A stretch of 64,000 nt of DNA from assembly GCA_958450365.1 (NCBI GenBank), contig CAUEEP010000878.1, positions 203,501 to 267,500 of the forward strand, written 5' to 3'. Below, piece by piece: positions 41,067 through 52,160 of the stretch (position 1 is the stretch's first letter; every line of letters begins with the position of its first letter). The notes beneath the pieces were generated by a model. That model worked only from the letters and a program-made list of their open reading frames with translations. It ran no database searches and was not told where the DNA came from. A program made the position numbers and the translations under genes. The stretch comes from Mesorhabditis belari. Lineage: Eukaryota > Nematoda > Chromadorea > Rhabditida > Rhabditidae.

Positions 41067-41524
41067 TAATGTTGTCTGCGGTCATTTTGAGACCAAAATC
41101 GTATTAATTGGTCAACTCACAAAAAATTTATAACATTTTGAAGGCAAAAATGACGTTTGACGACTTTCTGCGCGCTAAAACGTGGATAATACCGTAACCC
41201 TTCCCATGGCGAAAAACAAAACTACTTAAGGGCGCTTGCAAAGAATTTTTTTTTCAGTTTATTTTTCTTCTTTTTACGAGCTTTCTTTATCATTTTCATG
41301 TCATAATAATTGTTTCTTTTTTTCAGATACTTCATTGATGACCAGATCAAGTGTTTGATTGTTTGAACCGAATATTGATGTCTATCGAAATTCGTCGTAA
41401 AAGAACAGCAAGAAATGGCAGGAACGAAAAGACGCTTTAGAGGTAGTTTTTGTGTGCATTACTCAAAGATAAACTGACTAAGGAACAATAAGTAAACTAG
41501 ATAAAAATAAGGTTTTAAACAAAG
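41067..41524. other. Region upstream of the TOG exons
   Basis: ATGGCAGGAACGAAAAGACG at 41415 followed by a possible gtagtt donor could be a first exon (MAGTKRRFR). Its phase does not match the TOG exon at 41525, so no start is called. Confidence 0.3.
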
Positions 41525-42603
41525 TTTGTTGTTTGGGCACTCGCGAAGCTCATCTCCGACAATCCAAATCTCGATCCGAAGGCCAACTATGGAGAGTTGA
41601 TTGGCACACTGAACAAGGTAGTTTTTGTTGTGAATGTCTTAATTCTCTGTGTTTTAGCTACTTGACAAAGAGTCAAACGTCAATGTGAATGCTGTAGCAG
41701 CCAAATGTCTTGCCGGAATCGCTTATGGACTACCTGCCAACTTTGGACCACATGCTTCAACGGTAAAAGCTTGTGACTTGTTTGTTTCAACGGCTTTTTA
41801 GGTGTTCCCAACTGTACTTGAGAAGCTAAAAGAGGAAGAGGCGTTGCTTCGAGGGCCGGTTGTTGAGTGCTTGGATAAAGTTGTATTGACGGTTTCGTGA
41901 TTTGTTTTGAAATTAAAAACCTTATTTAGACTTCACTCGATTCTCTTCAAGAAGCCCTAGTTGGTGGATTGGAGAGCAAGAACCCGCAAATCAAAGCCCA
42001 AACAGCTGCATTTCTTTATCGTGCCTTCAAGAAGTCCTCGGATGAGACAGGAAAAGCCACACTTAAAGCCCTTGCCTCAAAACTTGTCAAGGTAACTTAC
42101 GGTTGTTTTTCTTTAATCATATTTTTAGAATACTTCGGACGCGGATGATGAGGTTCGATCAGCGTCTATTGTAGCTTTGGGATCAATGCTCCGAGCAACG
42201 GGTCCCGGAGTATATGCTTTGATGGAAGAAATCACCGAAGATGAAGCGCGAATGGAGAAAGTATGTCGTTGTTTGAATGTTATAGCCATCTATCTAAATT
42301 TTAGGTTCAAGCAGCTCTAGGGCAAGCAAAATTAGAAGTCGCCGAAGAACAAGCGCAATAAGCAATAGCAGCAACTCGACCAACTGTCGAACATGCACAA
42401 GAGGCCGAAGAGCAGACATCCGCAGCATGGGTCAAAGATGTCGAGTGGTTCGATATTTTGTTGTGTTTTAATTAACCAAAACCTCTAGGCACGACGACGA
42501 CGCTTTGCTCTACGACGACTATGGCCTTTTCGAATACCCGGGACACTACCAAACTCCTAATCAGAAGGAGCAGCGCTTGACGGATTTGAACGCTCAACTT
42601 TGA
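41525..42603 (+). pseudogene. TOG-domain (XMAP215/ZYG-9 type) gene fragment
   Basis: Exons 41525-41617, 41658-41762, 41802-41891, 41930-42091, 42129-42260, 42305-42444 and 42489-42603 join in phase. The product is one TOG domain of HEAT repeats: SDNPNLDPKANYGELIGTLN, NVNVNAVAAKCLAGIAYGLP, NPQIKAQTAAFLYRAFKKSS, DDEVRSASIVALGSMLRATG. TOG domains of the XMAP215 family bind tubulin and drive microtubule growth. Full family members have several TOG domains; here there is one and no identifiable start. A TAA at 42359-42361 interrupts exon 6, yet the frame continues beyond it into an acidic last exon (HDDDALLYDDYGLFEYPG). It is best read as a duplicated fragment with a nonsense mutation. Truncation at the TAA would still leave a whole TOG domain. 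Confidence 0.75.
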
Positions 42604-42962
42604 CTCTAGAGGATTCTCGGTCACTTCTCGGAACGTTTGCGTCAACGACATGGCTACAACTCAATAATCCAAATCTGGAAAGTAAGGGGGAAATATTCGG
42701 GGGCTATGAAAAATGAAGCAACTTTGAGGACTGGCTTCTCGATCCATATAAAAGCTAGTTTAATAGTATAGTTAACTTTTAGTTAATTTGTAATTCTCGC
42801 CAGGTGCTATAACTTTGTTTGTACAGCAATGGCCTATCTTTTAAGTGACAGAGAAATCGGTCCTTTTAAATTTGACTCCCTTTTTAAGGCATCGGATCTT
42901 TAGATCGAATAATTGAGTGAAGCTAAGGATATTTTGAAAATTCTATCTGACTTCTTTCAGCG

Positions 42963-43288
42963 ATGAGCAAGCTACAAATCAGTATCTACGACTTTCTCCG
43001 GAAGAACATTACCTACGCACAGTATGAAGGCGAAGAAATTACTGAAGCCGGTCAAATGCGCGTTTGCTTCAAGGTAAATGCTAGAGAAAGGGTACAATGA
43101 TGAAACAATTTATTATAATTTTTTCTTTTAAGGTCAACGATCTGAGGAAGAACCCGACGACAATGGTGGTGTGTGTATCTGATGAGCTCTACCTGCCTGA
43201 TCTCCTTTTCCAAGATGGTCGTCCAATCCGAAAAATTATCACCGTGTTCTTCCCGTCGAAGACGAACGTCATTCGTAAAAGTTTTTGA
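42963..43288 (+). CDS. Small two-exon protein, unrecognised (88 aa)
   Basis: Exons 42963-43073 and 43133-43288 join in phase 0. The ATG is 2 nt after a TTTCAG acceptor (trans-splice-like). The product begins MSKLQISIYDFLRKNITYAQ, contains VNDLRKNPTTMVVCVSDELY, and ends ITVFFPSKTNVIRKSF. There is no signal peptide or TM segment and no family I recognise. An AATAAA occurs at about 43472. It follows the TOG fragment by ~360 bp on the same strand, which could allow a nematode operon, though this is weak. Confidence 0.55.
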
Positions 43289-43559
43289 ACAATTGCTTCG
43301 CTTCTTGTGCTTGTGCGCATATAGATGGTTTCGATTACCGCCTCATCTTTCTTTGTGATACCTATGATACCAATACTTCACTTTTCCCCTGCTTTATCTT
43401 ATTTTACTTACTCTTGTCCCGTTCTGTGCTATCTATATTTCATCCAATCTTTGATCATCAGTCTATTTTAAATAAAAATGTTCATTTGAAAGGTTTTGAA
43501 TTGAAAAATTCGCAAGTTACAGCTTTCACAGAGCAAAAGCGTTGAGAAAAAGATTACCA

Positions 43560-43944
43560 GAAATTTCCGTAAAATTCATCAACTTCAGAACGCACTGACA
43601 CGTTCACAATCAATTAGACTTCTAAAAAATACGGATGGTATCAAATCATTTTTTTACAGGTCATGCGGTTCAAAATGAAGAGTTGTTTGAAGTCATTTCC
43701 AATGGAGAAGTTGTGTTTCGATTTGAAGTTGGAAGTGTTGGAGCAAATGGACCCGAGGGATGTGCTTGAGTTGGTTAAGGTGAACGAAGGGTTCAAAGGG
43801 ATGCTCGTGAGGGATCCGTCGATCGTTTTTGGAGAGCGCGTCTTACGGATTGCCTTAAACAATGAGGCGATTTGGATCGAACAGTTTTCCAATTCAATTT
43901 TTGCGTTTCGAGTATTTGATGACGACGACGACGACGCATTTTAA
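43560..43944 (+). pseudogene. Truncated F-box gene copy
   Basis: ORF 43663-43944 (93 aa) matches the first ~65 residues of the intact F-box protein (KSFPMEKLCFDLKLEVLEQM, PRDVLELVKVNEGFKGML) and also retains the TTTACAG acceptor before the ATG. It then diverges and ends DDDDDDAF from a gac microsatellite. 43565-43650 is an inverted copy of 21920-21985, the sequence downstream of the intact gene, so the duplication was rearranged. It could still make an F-box-only peptide. Confidence 0.8.
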
Positions 43945-44080
43945 ACCGAAAAAGCAAAAAGATATTTTATGCTAGTTGTATTTGACTTTATTGAAAATAT
44001 AAATAAACATAGATACTGCCAAAATCGAGTTAAACAATCACGATTTATATACAGAAACGATGAAAAAGATGTGCGATATT

Positions 44081-46311
44081 CTATCGACACAGCTCATTTC
44101 TCCGACAACACGTGTGCGGTTCGTGATTTCCGAAAACGCACTCGGTAAGTGAGATCCATTTCTGAAAAACTGGCATAAGTGATTTGATGGATGATTCGTG
44201 AATTAATGTGTTGCTATGGTCAAAATCTCTTTTTGCAATTATTTCTATACGCTCTGAGCAAAATGAAAATCGAGTACCATTTTTTTTGTTTCTGTATGTT
44301 TTCACATTAAATTTCGATTGAAATGCATATTGATACGTTCGTTTTTTTTATTGAGTCAAGCAGAAACTCACCCTCAATAAATTCTGCGAACACTCGAAAG
44401 GCTTTTGCGCTTTTCGACACGATTTCATGATTTGATCCTCTGGGCACACGATGATTTGGGGAGCGATCAGCTTTGTCGCATCACATTGCTGAAATCAGAT
44501 TGTTGTCTTTTTTGGAGGGCGGTGTAAACAGACTGGCAGTCGTTGCTAGGATTACACATCAATTACACGCCCCATTTTTTTCGAATTACGTATACAGAGT
44601 GCGTCATAATTATGGGTCCAGATAAAACAGTCGGAATTAACCAAAAAACAAGCCACCCAAAGATAACAAAGTTTTTATAACAATATTTATATGTTAACAA
44701 GTGTAAAACTCAAATTTCAAAAATTCATTCGTCGTGGCGACGCACGCTTCAAGACGTGGGCACAAGGCGTCAACTCTGGCACGCAAGCAGACAGCATGAA
44801 GCTCGTCCCATGCTTTAAGGAGCGCTTTCTTTAACGAGTCAACTGTTCGATGTGCACGCCTTAGCTTCTAACATTGACCAGAATGAAAAAACAAGCGGAT
44901 GAAGATCCGGCTAGCTTGAAGACGTTGAATGAGATGTAACCGGGAAGGTTTTGCTCACACCAATCCTTGACCATTCGAGACTTATGCTTGGTGCTCCATC
45001 TTCCTGAAATACCCAGCTACGTTGTCCAAAATGAGATTGAGCCCAGGGCAAAAACGTCTTGTCGCAAAATGCCCAAATATGCTTGACTGTTGACCTCGAC
45101 TCTTGATGGCACGAAGACAAGAGTCTTTTGATCGTCAGTGATCCCTGCGCACACCATGACGGAAGCTGGAGGAAGATCATGATATCGATTTGTGTGGGTT
45201 GGAAATGGCATAAATTCGGTCATTTCGCTTGTTTAGCACTTGAAAGTTGAATAATTTTTCATTTGTGAACAAAATCTCACGACAGCCGCGTTGAATGAGA
45301 GGGTGAGGACATCGCTCTTTTCTTTTTGGCAGCTTCGGTGAGCTCTTGACATTTGTTCTTTTTGAAAGCTTTCATCTTGAGTTCGTGCCGCACAATTCGA
45401 TGCAAGGAAGGCTCAGAAATTCCCAACTTGCATGACATGAGCTGGACTGATCGTTCCGGGTTACGACGCAACCTCTCTCGCACTTTTTTGATGTTGGACT
45501 GAATCACTACAGAACGCCGTTTTCCTCTCCGAGCTCTATCAGCATTTGTTCCCAATTTCTTGAAGTGTTTAATCGTTTTGTTCACGAGCCGCGTAGAAAC
45601 TTCTAAATTTGAAGAGATTGCACGTGTCAAAAGCCCCCGTCGATGCAACGCTATGATCGAGTTCCGATGAACGCTCGGCTTGAACATCTCTAAAAACACT
45701 ATATAACCTTCGAAATTATATCAAATAACAAGGGTAAACATGAAAAAAGCAAAAGATATAAAATAACATATAGGTGACACCAAATGGTCACAGATAAAGC
45801 TGACACCCGCAGGTCCATAAATCTGACGCACCCTGTATTTGAGGCTGCCGCAAGGATGGACCGAAAAGCCAAAAGCGAACGGTCAAGCCAAAAGCTAATG
45901 GATTTTAATTGGCTTGGCTTGGCCGGGACAAGGAAAAGCCAAATTTTGCGTGCAGAAGGTCGAGGGCTCAATTCCCCATGCCAACTCAATTTTTTTTTGT
46001 TTTCATTACAATTGCTTTGCAAAGATGTTTGTTATTAATTAGGACACTATTTAAAACTTTTCTAAGCAATGGATAAACATTTTTAGGTGGCTGAATTTAA
46101 GTCTAGCTTTAGTGCCTTGCGATACTTAGTTTTTGGCAATTGGCTTGGCTTGGCCCGGAAAAAAGGTCTCGGTTCATCCCTGCACATAAGTAAGGAAAGA
46201 ATCAAAAAATAGTCTTACCGTAACCGACTCAACACAAGCAGTGCACCACGGAGTTGCCGCAAAAATCGTCATTGAGAAGAAAATGAGTAAAACGAGGAAC
46301 GAGCGAAACAT
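44081..46311 (-). CDS. Small secreted Cys-rich protein (96 aa)
   Basis: Exons 46311-46219, 44488-44372 and 44161-44081 all join in phase 0. The N-terminus is a clear signal peptide (MFRSFLVLLIFFSMTIFAAT), followed by PWCTACVESV, then CDATKLIAPQIIVCPEDQIM, SCRKAQKPFECSQNL and finally ECVFGNHEPHTCCRRNELCR with a stop. Nine cysteines in ~75 mature residues suggest a disulfide-bonded secreted protein; no family is assigned with confidence. Intron 1 is ~1.7 kb because a Tc1-like element (44595-45835) inserted into it. Plus-strand readings of the last exon were considered less likely. Confidence 0.75.
44595..45835 (-). mobile_element. Tc1-like transposon, degenerate
   Basis: TA-flanked ends cagagtgcgtcataattatg / the complement of cagggtgcgtcagatttatg; 1241 bp, near full length. 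The ORF 45699-45277 is the DNA-binding half (MFKPSVHRNSIIALHRRGLL, NKTIKHFKKLG, RGKRRSVVIQSNIKKVRERL, EPSLHRIVRHELKMKAF). Beyond it the catalytic part lies in shifted frames (ASVMVCAGITDDQKTLVFVP, SHFGQRSWVFQEDGAPS), with the third-Asp region degraded. Same family as 48389-49085 and probably 2905-3172. Confidence 0.88.
45836..46218. other. Rest of intron 1, repeat-derived
   Basis: Contains two related blocks (tggcttggcttggccgggac near 45910 and ggcttggcttggcccggaaa near 46145) in direct orientation. No exon. Confidence 0.4.
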
Positions 46312-46966
46312 TTGTGTGATGGTGACCCGGGAATTGACTTCTCGGTTGGTCCCTTAAGTACTCACTTCTCTTTTGCCTCTTTTTTTAAGAGGAAGAACAA
46401 CGGGAAACACGTTTTTTTCCTCTTCAAGAGACAAACAATAAACAATCAAAGGGGAAAAGGAAACAAAACGAGAAATACCGGCTTCATTTCATTTATTTGA
46501 CAGGTGCAAAGACAATGTTTACTCCCGAAATTTGCCCTGATGTAACTTGTCTGTTGATTAAACAATTTTGGGTACTCGTCGATTTTACTCCCGCCGATTT
46601 TTACCCCGAAATTTGTTCAGTCTCACTTACAGAGTGTACTTTAAAACACAATTTTGCAACTTGTTTATGCTCATTGAAGCTCATTTAGGCCATCATAGAG
46701 CCAGTCGCACGATTCGAAAGGCTTACCGGCCACGTGAAACACTTGAAGCAAATCAAATCCACCCTGCTGTAACATAGAAAACTTTGTAAAAGAAGAAAAA
46801 TAATAAATCATAATAAAATGCCTACCTTGTTACCCTCTTTGACCATTCATCGATTCTTTTCGTTGCAAACGACAGGGTAGCTCTCGGCAAAGAAGAGAAT
46901 TTTTAGTAGAACCATCGTAGATTAGTAGTAGATTTTAGTAGATTTGTTTTCAGTTCTTGTCGGGCT
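46312..46966. other. Intergenic, no supported gene
   Basis: ORFs here (46497-46688, 46568-46777) overlap and show no domain; no clear element. Confidence 0.35.
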
Positions 46967-47106
46967 TTTTTGCTTTGCATACTGCTTTGCCAATTGCTTT
47001 GCATATTGCTTTGCATGTTGCTTTGCATATTGCTTTGTATATTGCTTTGCATATTGCTTTGCATATTGCTTTGCATATTGCTTTGTATATTGCTTTGCAT
47101 TTGCAT
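46967..47106. repeat. 12-bp tandem repeat (ttgctttgcata)
   Basis: About eleven copies of ttgctttgcata with small variants. Because the period is a multiple of 3, every frame encodes a 4-residue cycle, which explains the overlapping ORFs here. Confidence 0.93.
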
Positions 47107-47330
47107 ACCAGGTCTGGTTTTCGGTTCAACTCATTCAATTAGAATTTTGTTTTTCATTTTCGATCTGAATCAAACTGATTCAATTCGAGAAAAGTCAAAC
47201 CGAAAACCAGATCTAATAAACACATTTGAAGAATATAATTTAAGAAAAGAAAACAGAAACTCAAGAATTTCACAAAATAAAATCAAAGTTCAAGCTCAAA
47301 GTTCAGAAAGTTCAATATGCAAATAGAGGA

Positions 47331-47405
47331 CCAAAGAACCCATGGCTTGTAGGACCAAAGAACCCATGGCTTGTAGGACCAAAGAACCCATGGCTTGTAG
47401 GACCA
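47331..47405. repeat. 24-bp tandem repeat, 3 copies
   Basis: aggaccaaagaacccatgg + cttgt repeated three times, with a partial fourth. Confidence 0.95.
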
Positions 47406-47521
47406 AATTCAAGGTCTATGAACGACTGCACAAATTGATTGGATTCACACGAATCACTCGGAAATTCAAATCCGTATCACGACTGATTGGGTTTGGCTTC
47501 TATGGATTTGTGTTGAAATGA
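47342..47521 (+). CDS. Basic 59-aa ORF starting inside the 24-bp repeat
   Basis: MACRTKEP is encoded by each 24-bp unit, and the frame continues as TKFKVYERLHKLIGFTRITR then KFKSVSRLIGFGFYGFVLK before TGA. It is basic, with no domain and no splice support. It may be a gene start or chance. Confidence 0.2.
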   Translation: MACRTKEPMACRTKEPMACRTKFKVYERLHKLIGFTRITRKFKSVSRLIGFGFYGFVLK

Positions 47522-48388
47522 ATAAAATGCTAATTTACGGGATGTCAGTGCCGTGGCATCTTCTTTACGCTACCGGAAATAACGCTTTGCTGTGCTCGTG
47601 GTGGACGATGATTTTTTTTGTGGCTCCTTCGGTAGCTTCTTTGCCTGATTACTTACAAAATGTTGAGATTAATTGTAGCTCTATACCTTGTGCAAAGACA
47701 AAAAAAGACAAAGACAAAAAAAAACCATATTTGCGTCAGATGAAATTTCTCCATCTTACGTACCGCTAATTGGTGATGTTTTTCTATCAAAATGTAGCCC
47801 TTAAATCGGGCTGGAAGATGGTGCAAAAATTTCTTGAAAATAATTGTATTTAATGGAAAAAAGAAATTGCATTTAAAGTGAAAGCATCAGTGTAAATTTT
47901 CATAGCTATCCAAACGACATTGATGCTTCGTTGAATTAAATGTTTTTAGCCTCAGCTAAAAGGCACCTATTTGGGGAAACCACAAGCGACCACAAATGGA
48001 AACAAGATCTAATTGTGTCAATCAAAGCGCTGAAGACGTCCTACGGTGGAGGAGATCCAGTCACTTCTGGTGAAGATGCGCTGGAAATTGATAAGATAGG
48101 AAGCCGATTTGAGGAACTGCTGTACCTGAGCGAAGATGAAAGTGAGCAAGAGGAAGAATTATAGATTAGCAACTTATAAGTGACGATCTTGTTTTTCTCC
48201 AAGCCTTGCAGTGTCTCCAAAAATTTGTAAACCCATCAAATCACTCTAGCGGGGTGATTTTTATTCTTTTTATAATTAAATCAGCGATATGTGGTGGTGG
48301 TTGCCGTAAAAAAAATTTTTATCGTTACCCGGCCGCGATTCGATCAAGCACTCTCACTGCTTTATTTCATCAGTTTTTTTCTAATCTA
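47522..48388 (+). other. Weak exon candidates, unassigned
   Basis: 47940-48164 reads a lysine-rich start and an acidic end (LFGETTSDHKWKQDLIVSIK, GGGDPVTSGEDALEIDKIGS, EDESEQEEEL, stop) after a tttttag acceptor-like site. It looks like the last exon of a gene whose remainder is not visible. The ORF 47518-47769 has no recognisable features. Confidence 0.3.
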
Positions 48389-49085
48389 CAGGATGTCCCA
48401 AATCTACCCGAACCAATAAAACTCATGATTTAAAAATCTTTTCATTGAAAAAACAAAAATTAACATTTTCTCCATGGGCACAAGCGGCGAGACGTTTTGG
48501 AAAGCCGTCGATGATAACCAAAAGATAGCCCAGGCTTTCTGGAGTCATTTTTTTCAATTTATCAATGCTTGAATGCGCTTTTGAGCAATCCTTTGCTTTG
48601 AGAACATTCCAGATTGAGTAATCCATCAGATTTAAATCGGGGCTTCATGGTGGTCACGGCTTAAAGCTGATGAAATCCGGGAAGTGACACTCTTGGACAA
48701 TTCGGGCTTTGTGGGCAGGCGTCCCATTATGCTGAAAGCAGCAAATTTTGTTTCCGAAGTGGTTTTGTGCCCTGTGCACTTCCTGCTTCAAAATATCTAG
48801 ATAATTTATTGCGTTTACTTTGACGCTGTGTTGAACAAAAGTTAGTGGAGTCTTCCCTTCAGCAGTGATTCCGGCGAAGACCATGACGGATTTGGGATAT
48901 CCAGCACGTTGAATCACTTGGTTTTGTTGGCTTTTTGCATAAATCCTGTTGTTCTCAGTGTTCAAATTCTGCTCGATGGTGAGCACCTTCTCGTCAGTAA
49001 AAGAAGATGTTTCGGTAATCGATGCCATTGAATCGTAGCATCAGACCCTCGCGCTTCTTTTTGGACGCCTTGTACAGGTATTAGG
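48389..49085 (-). mobile_element. Tc1-like transposon, 5'-truncated
   Basis: Terminus caggatgtcccaaatctacc after a TA. The minus strand from 49028 reads the catalytic part in one continuous frame apart from two TGA codons (about 48650 and 48641) where Trp is expected: SVMVFAGITAEGKTPLTFVQ, HFGNKICCFQHNGTPAHKA, SPDLNLMDYSIWNVLKA. The second catalytic Asp is changed (FQHN for the usual FQQD). The DNA-binding half is missing. Confidence 0.85.
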
Positions 49086-50240
49086 GTAGTTGTTTTTGCG
49101 TTAATGACTGAAATCTGGAACCATTTCACAAAGGGCATCGGCAAAATCACCAGAATTCAGCCAGAATGTAATCAACCAGAATTCCGGACAGAATATGCAT
49201 GGAATGCAATGGAATCAACCAGAATGCAGGAACCAACAAATGCTCGGCGTCGTCATCTTGAACAGAAATATCAAGTTATTTTACCAAGAGCTTTACCAAA
49301 AAATAGGATTACAAACTTTAAAAGAGTAAATTGGGCATTGGTCAGTTCTGATCGTTACTATTACTCTTGCAGTAAGGCCCTACCCTGGCAATGGATACTT
49401 GTCTAGCCATTGGTAGAGTGTTCGTCCGATAAGCGTCGTGTTTCTTGTTTTCAGCTAGTTTATTCTAGATTTCAGGTGTTTTTTAAAGTTTGCCCGACAC
49501 CTGCATCAACACAGGATTTTTTGCGCCAAGAGAAAGCCAGAATGAGTCAATTTTAAAATTCTTCATTGCGAACAATTTACCTTTTTCAGTGGTGAGATAT
49601 TTCAGTTGTTTTAATAGTTGTTTAAACGTTTTTAATTGTTTTTAGGTCGAATCTGAAAGCTTCCAGAAAATGTGCGACGTAATTGCAATGGCAAACTCAA
49701 GCAAATAGAGTTCCCTGTGCCTCTCTCAACTTTTAAAAGACAAACACTTTTAATAACTCTCTTTTTGGTTCACTTGTTTCCTCTTGTAATTTCAGCGATA
49801 AAATCTAGTTTTTTGAAAAGGAAAAGAGATGAGAAATTGTCCTAGATCATGAAAAAAATAGATGAAAAACGACTTGCCCAAATCAGTCTTTTTCATCTAG
49901 ATCGAAGTTGTAGATCTTGAAAAATTTTAAAGAGTTGAAAGAGTTGAAAGATGTGCTAAAATTTCCCTAAATTTTATGAAAAAGCAGCAAGTCTTGCGTT
50001 TGATTTCTGTGCTTTTTAGCTAGTAAAACATCAGATAAACGTTTAGCTCTCGAGATTGTTTAGCGATAAAGTCCCTGGGACTTTTACAGTTTTCGAGTTA
50101 TTAGTATTGGGTTGTCTGGACACTTGCTTTATTATTTTATAGTAACTGGTTACTATTAACGATTATTTTATAGATTATTATACTATACAATCATACTGTA
50201 CAATTATACTATACAATTATACTATAAAATCATCCTTCTA
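49086..50240. other. Intergenic, no supported gene
   Basis: Small aaccagaat repeats near 49140-49230 and a solitary ttgggttgtctggac resembling a MITE terminus near 50107. No exon recognised. Confidence 0.35.
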
Positions 50241-50806
50241 TTGGGTTGTCCAGTTTTGAATGCGCGTTTTTTACTATTCTGTAAATTTCTCAAGATACCG
50301 AAATCAAGAAAAAGATATATATGAGTATTATTCGAAAGCTGAAGATCTCCTCTACATTTTGATATCAAAAGCTTTTGAATTTGTTCAGCTTTTGGGCAAA
50401 TTGACTGCACAGAAGAAGAGGTGGCCAAAAAATGAAAGGGTGCCTTTGGATCAAGTTTTGGCTCCGCTCAAATTGAGTCAAGCGTTTGATGTTTGGCCAA
50501 TAGATATATCAATACAAGTTTTTTTAAAATATAACAATTTCAAAGCATCTTCACTTTTCTTTTCTTTTCTGGGCGGTTATTTTACACCATAAAACTTGAG
50601 GAATAGCTAAGCTGGAATGGGTTTTTTCGAAAACGACCTCTCCCTTTGTGCAGTCAATTTCCCAAAAAGTTGAATGAATTCAAAAACTTTTTTATTCCAA
50701 AATGTAGAGGAGATGTTCAGCTTTCGAATGATATATAACACTCTTATACATCTGTTCGATATCTTGAGAAATTTACAAAATAGTAATTCATAACTGGACA
50801 ATCCAA
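50241..50806. mobile_element. Long-TIR mariner-type MITE, copy 2
   Basis: Closely matches 25955-26544 over its length, with ends ttgggttgtccagttttgaa / ttcataactggacaatccaa and TA flanks. A small deletion removes the cgcg part of the right terminus. Confidence 0.9.
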
Positions 50807-51462
50807 TAAGAAAAAAAGCTAATCTTTATTGTCCCTCCTGGACTTTTTTTCCCCTTCTTTCCCTTTAAATCCCCTTTACTTTCAAAATTCAAATTGTAAC
50901 TTTCGCCAAGAGTTTACCACTTTTCCCTATTGACACACCTCAAAATGTGTGTGGTCGAGGAAAGGGGAGAGCTTCGATATGTTTGTTCTTCGATATGTTT
51001 GCAATTACAATTGCCCGGTATACCAGTTTGTCTCAAAGAAAGGGAAAAGCTGTGTAAACGAGAAAGAAAAATATTTGGGTGAAAAAGGAAAAGATTGACA
51101 GACACTGGCAGACTCCTTCAACAGTGTCTATTCGAAATGTGTGAGAGGTGAAGGTCAAAAAGGGAGGAAAGCATTGAAAGGAATGCCAGAGAAAAGCAGG
51201 AAGTGTCAGGGGAAAAGCACACTTTAGCCTTGTCTGAAAAGATGATGTTGAAACGTGTCTGGAAACTCTTTTAGACTTATCTTGATGCTAGTTTATTCTA
51301 GAGAAGCCAAAAGAAAAACTTTTGGTACCAGAATGTGTGGCTCTAGTACCAAACTACTCTCGATATAAAGATTTGCTTGGGACCGGCGCTTGAAATCGTG
51401 ATATCGAACATATCGTTATATCAAAACAAAAAAAAATCAAGGTTTTTCAACAAAATCGTTAT
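50807..51462. other. Intergenic, no supported gene
   Basis: Mixed-composition sequence, no exon or repeat recognised. Confidence 0.35.
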
Positions 51463-52160
51463 GGGTTTCGATTAGGTTCCGATTAGGTTTCGATTAGGTT
51501 CCCATTAGGGTACGATTAGTTTTCGATTAGGTTTCGATTAGGTTCTGACTAGGTTCTGATTAGGTTCCGATTAGGTTTCGATTAGGTTCCCATTAGGGTA
51601 CGATTAGTTTTCGATTAGGTTTCGATTAGGTTCTGACTAGGTTCTGACTAGGTTCTGATTAGGTTCCGATTAGGTTTCGATTAGGTTCCCATTAGGGTAC
51701 GATTAGTTTTCGATTAGGTTTCGATTAGGTTCTGACTAGGTTCTGATTAGGTTCCGATTAGGTTTCGATTAGGTTCCCATTCGCGTCCGATTAGGTTTCA
51801 TTTAGGTTTCGATTGGGTTCCCATTCCGGTCCGATTAGGTTTCGATTAGATTTAGATTAGGTTTCGATTAGGTTCTGATTAGGTTCCGACTAGGTTTCGA
51901 TTAGGTTCCGAATCGGGTACGGGTAGGCTACCATTAGGTTTCGATTAGGTTCCTATTCGGGTACGATTAGGTTCCGATTAGGTTCCCATTCCGGTCCAAT
52001 TAGGTTTCGATTAGATTTAGATTAGGTTCCGACTAGGTTTCGATTAGGTTCCGAATCGGGTACGAGTAGGCTACCAGTAGGTTTCGATTAAGTTCCCAAT
52101 CGGGTACGATTAGGCTACGATTAGGTTCCGATTCACAACTAAGGTTTCGTTTAGGTTTCG
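51463..52160. repeat. 11-bp minisatellite with higher-order repeats
   Basis: An array of ~60 units of an 11-mer (ttycgattagg and variants). Variant units recur in fixed order, so the marker cccattagggtacg appears at 51501, 51589 and 51688, with its shortened form at 51776: spacings of 88, 99 and 88 bp, i.e. 8 or 9 units. The second half (from ~51780) is more diverged. Confidence 0.95.

Noticed and set aside
44041..44146. Plus-strand exon (TMKKMCDILSTQLISPTTRV) with a gtaagt donor
   Set aside because: It overlaps the minus-strand last exon of the Cys-rich gene, which joins two further exons in phase; no plus-strand partner exons were found.
46903..47326. Several overlapping ORFs rich in Cys/Ala/Leu or Met/Gln/Ser
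   Set aside because: All are products of the 12-bp ttgctttgcata repeat read in different frames.
51463..52160. Telomere or interstitial telomeric repeat (TTAGG-containing units)
   Set aside because: The unit is 11 bp with variable TTYCGA; the nematode telomere repeat TTAGGC does not occur in tandem here.
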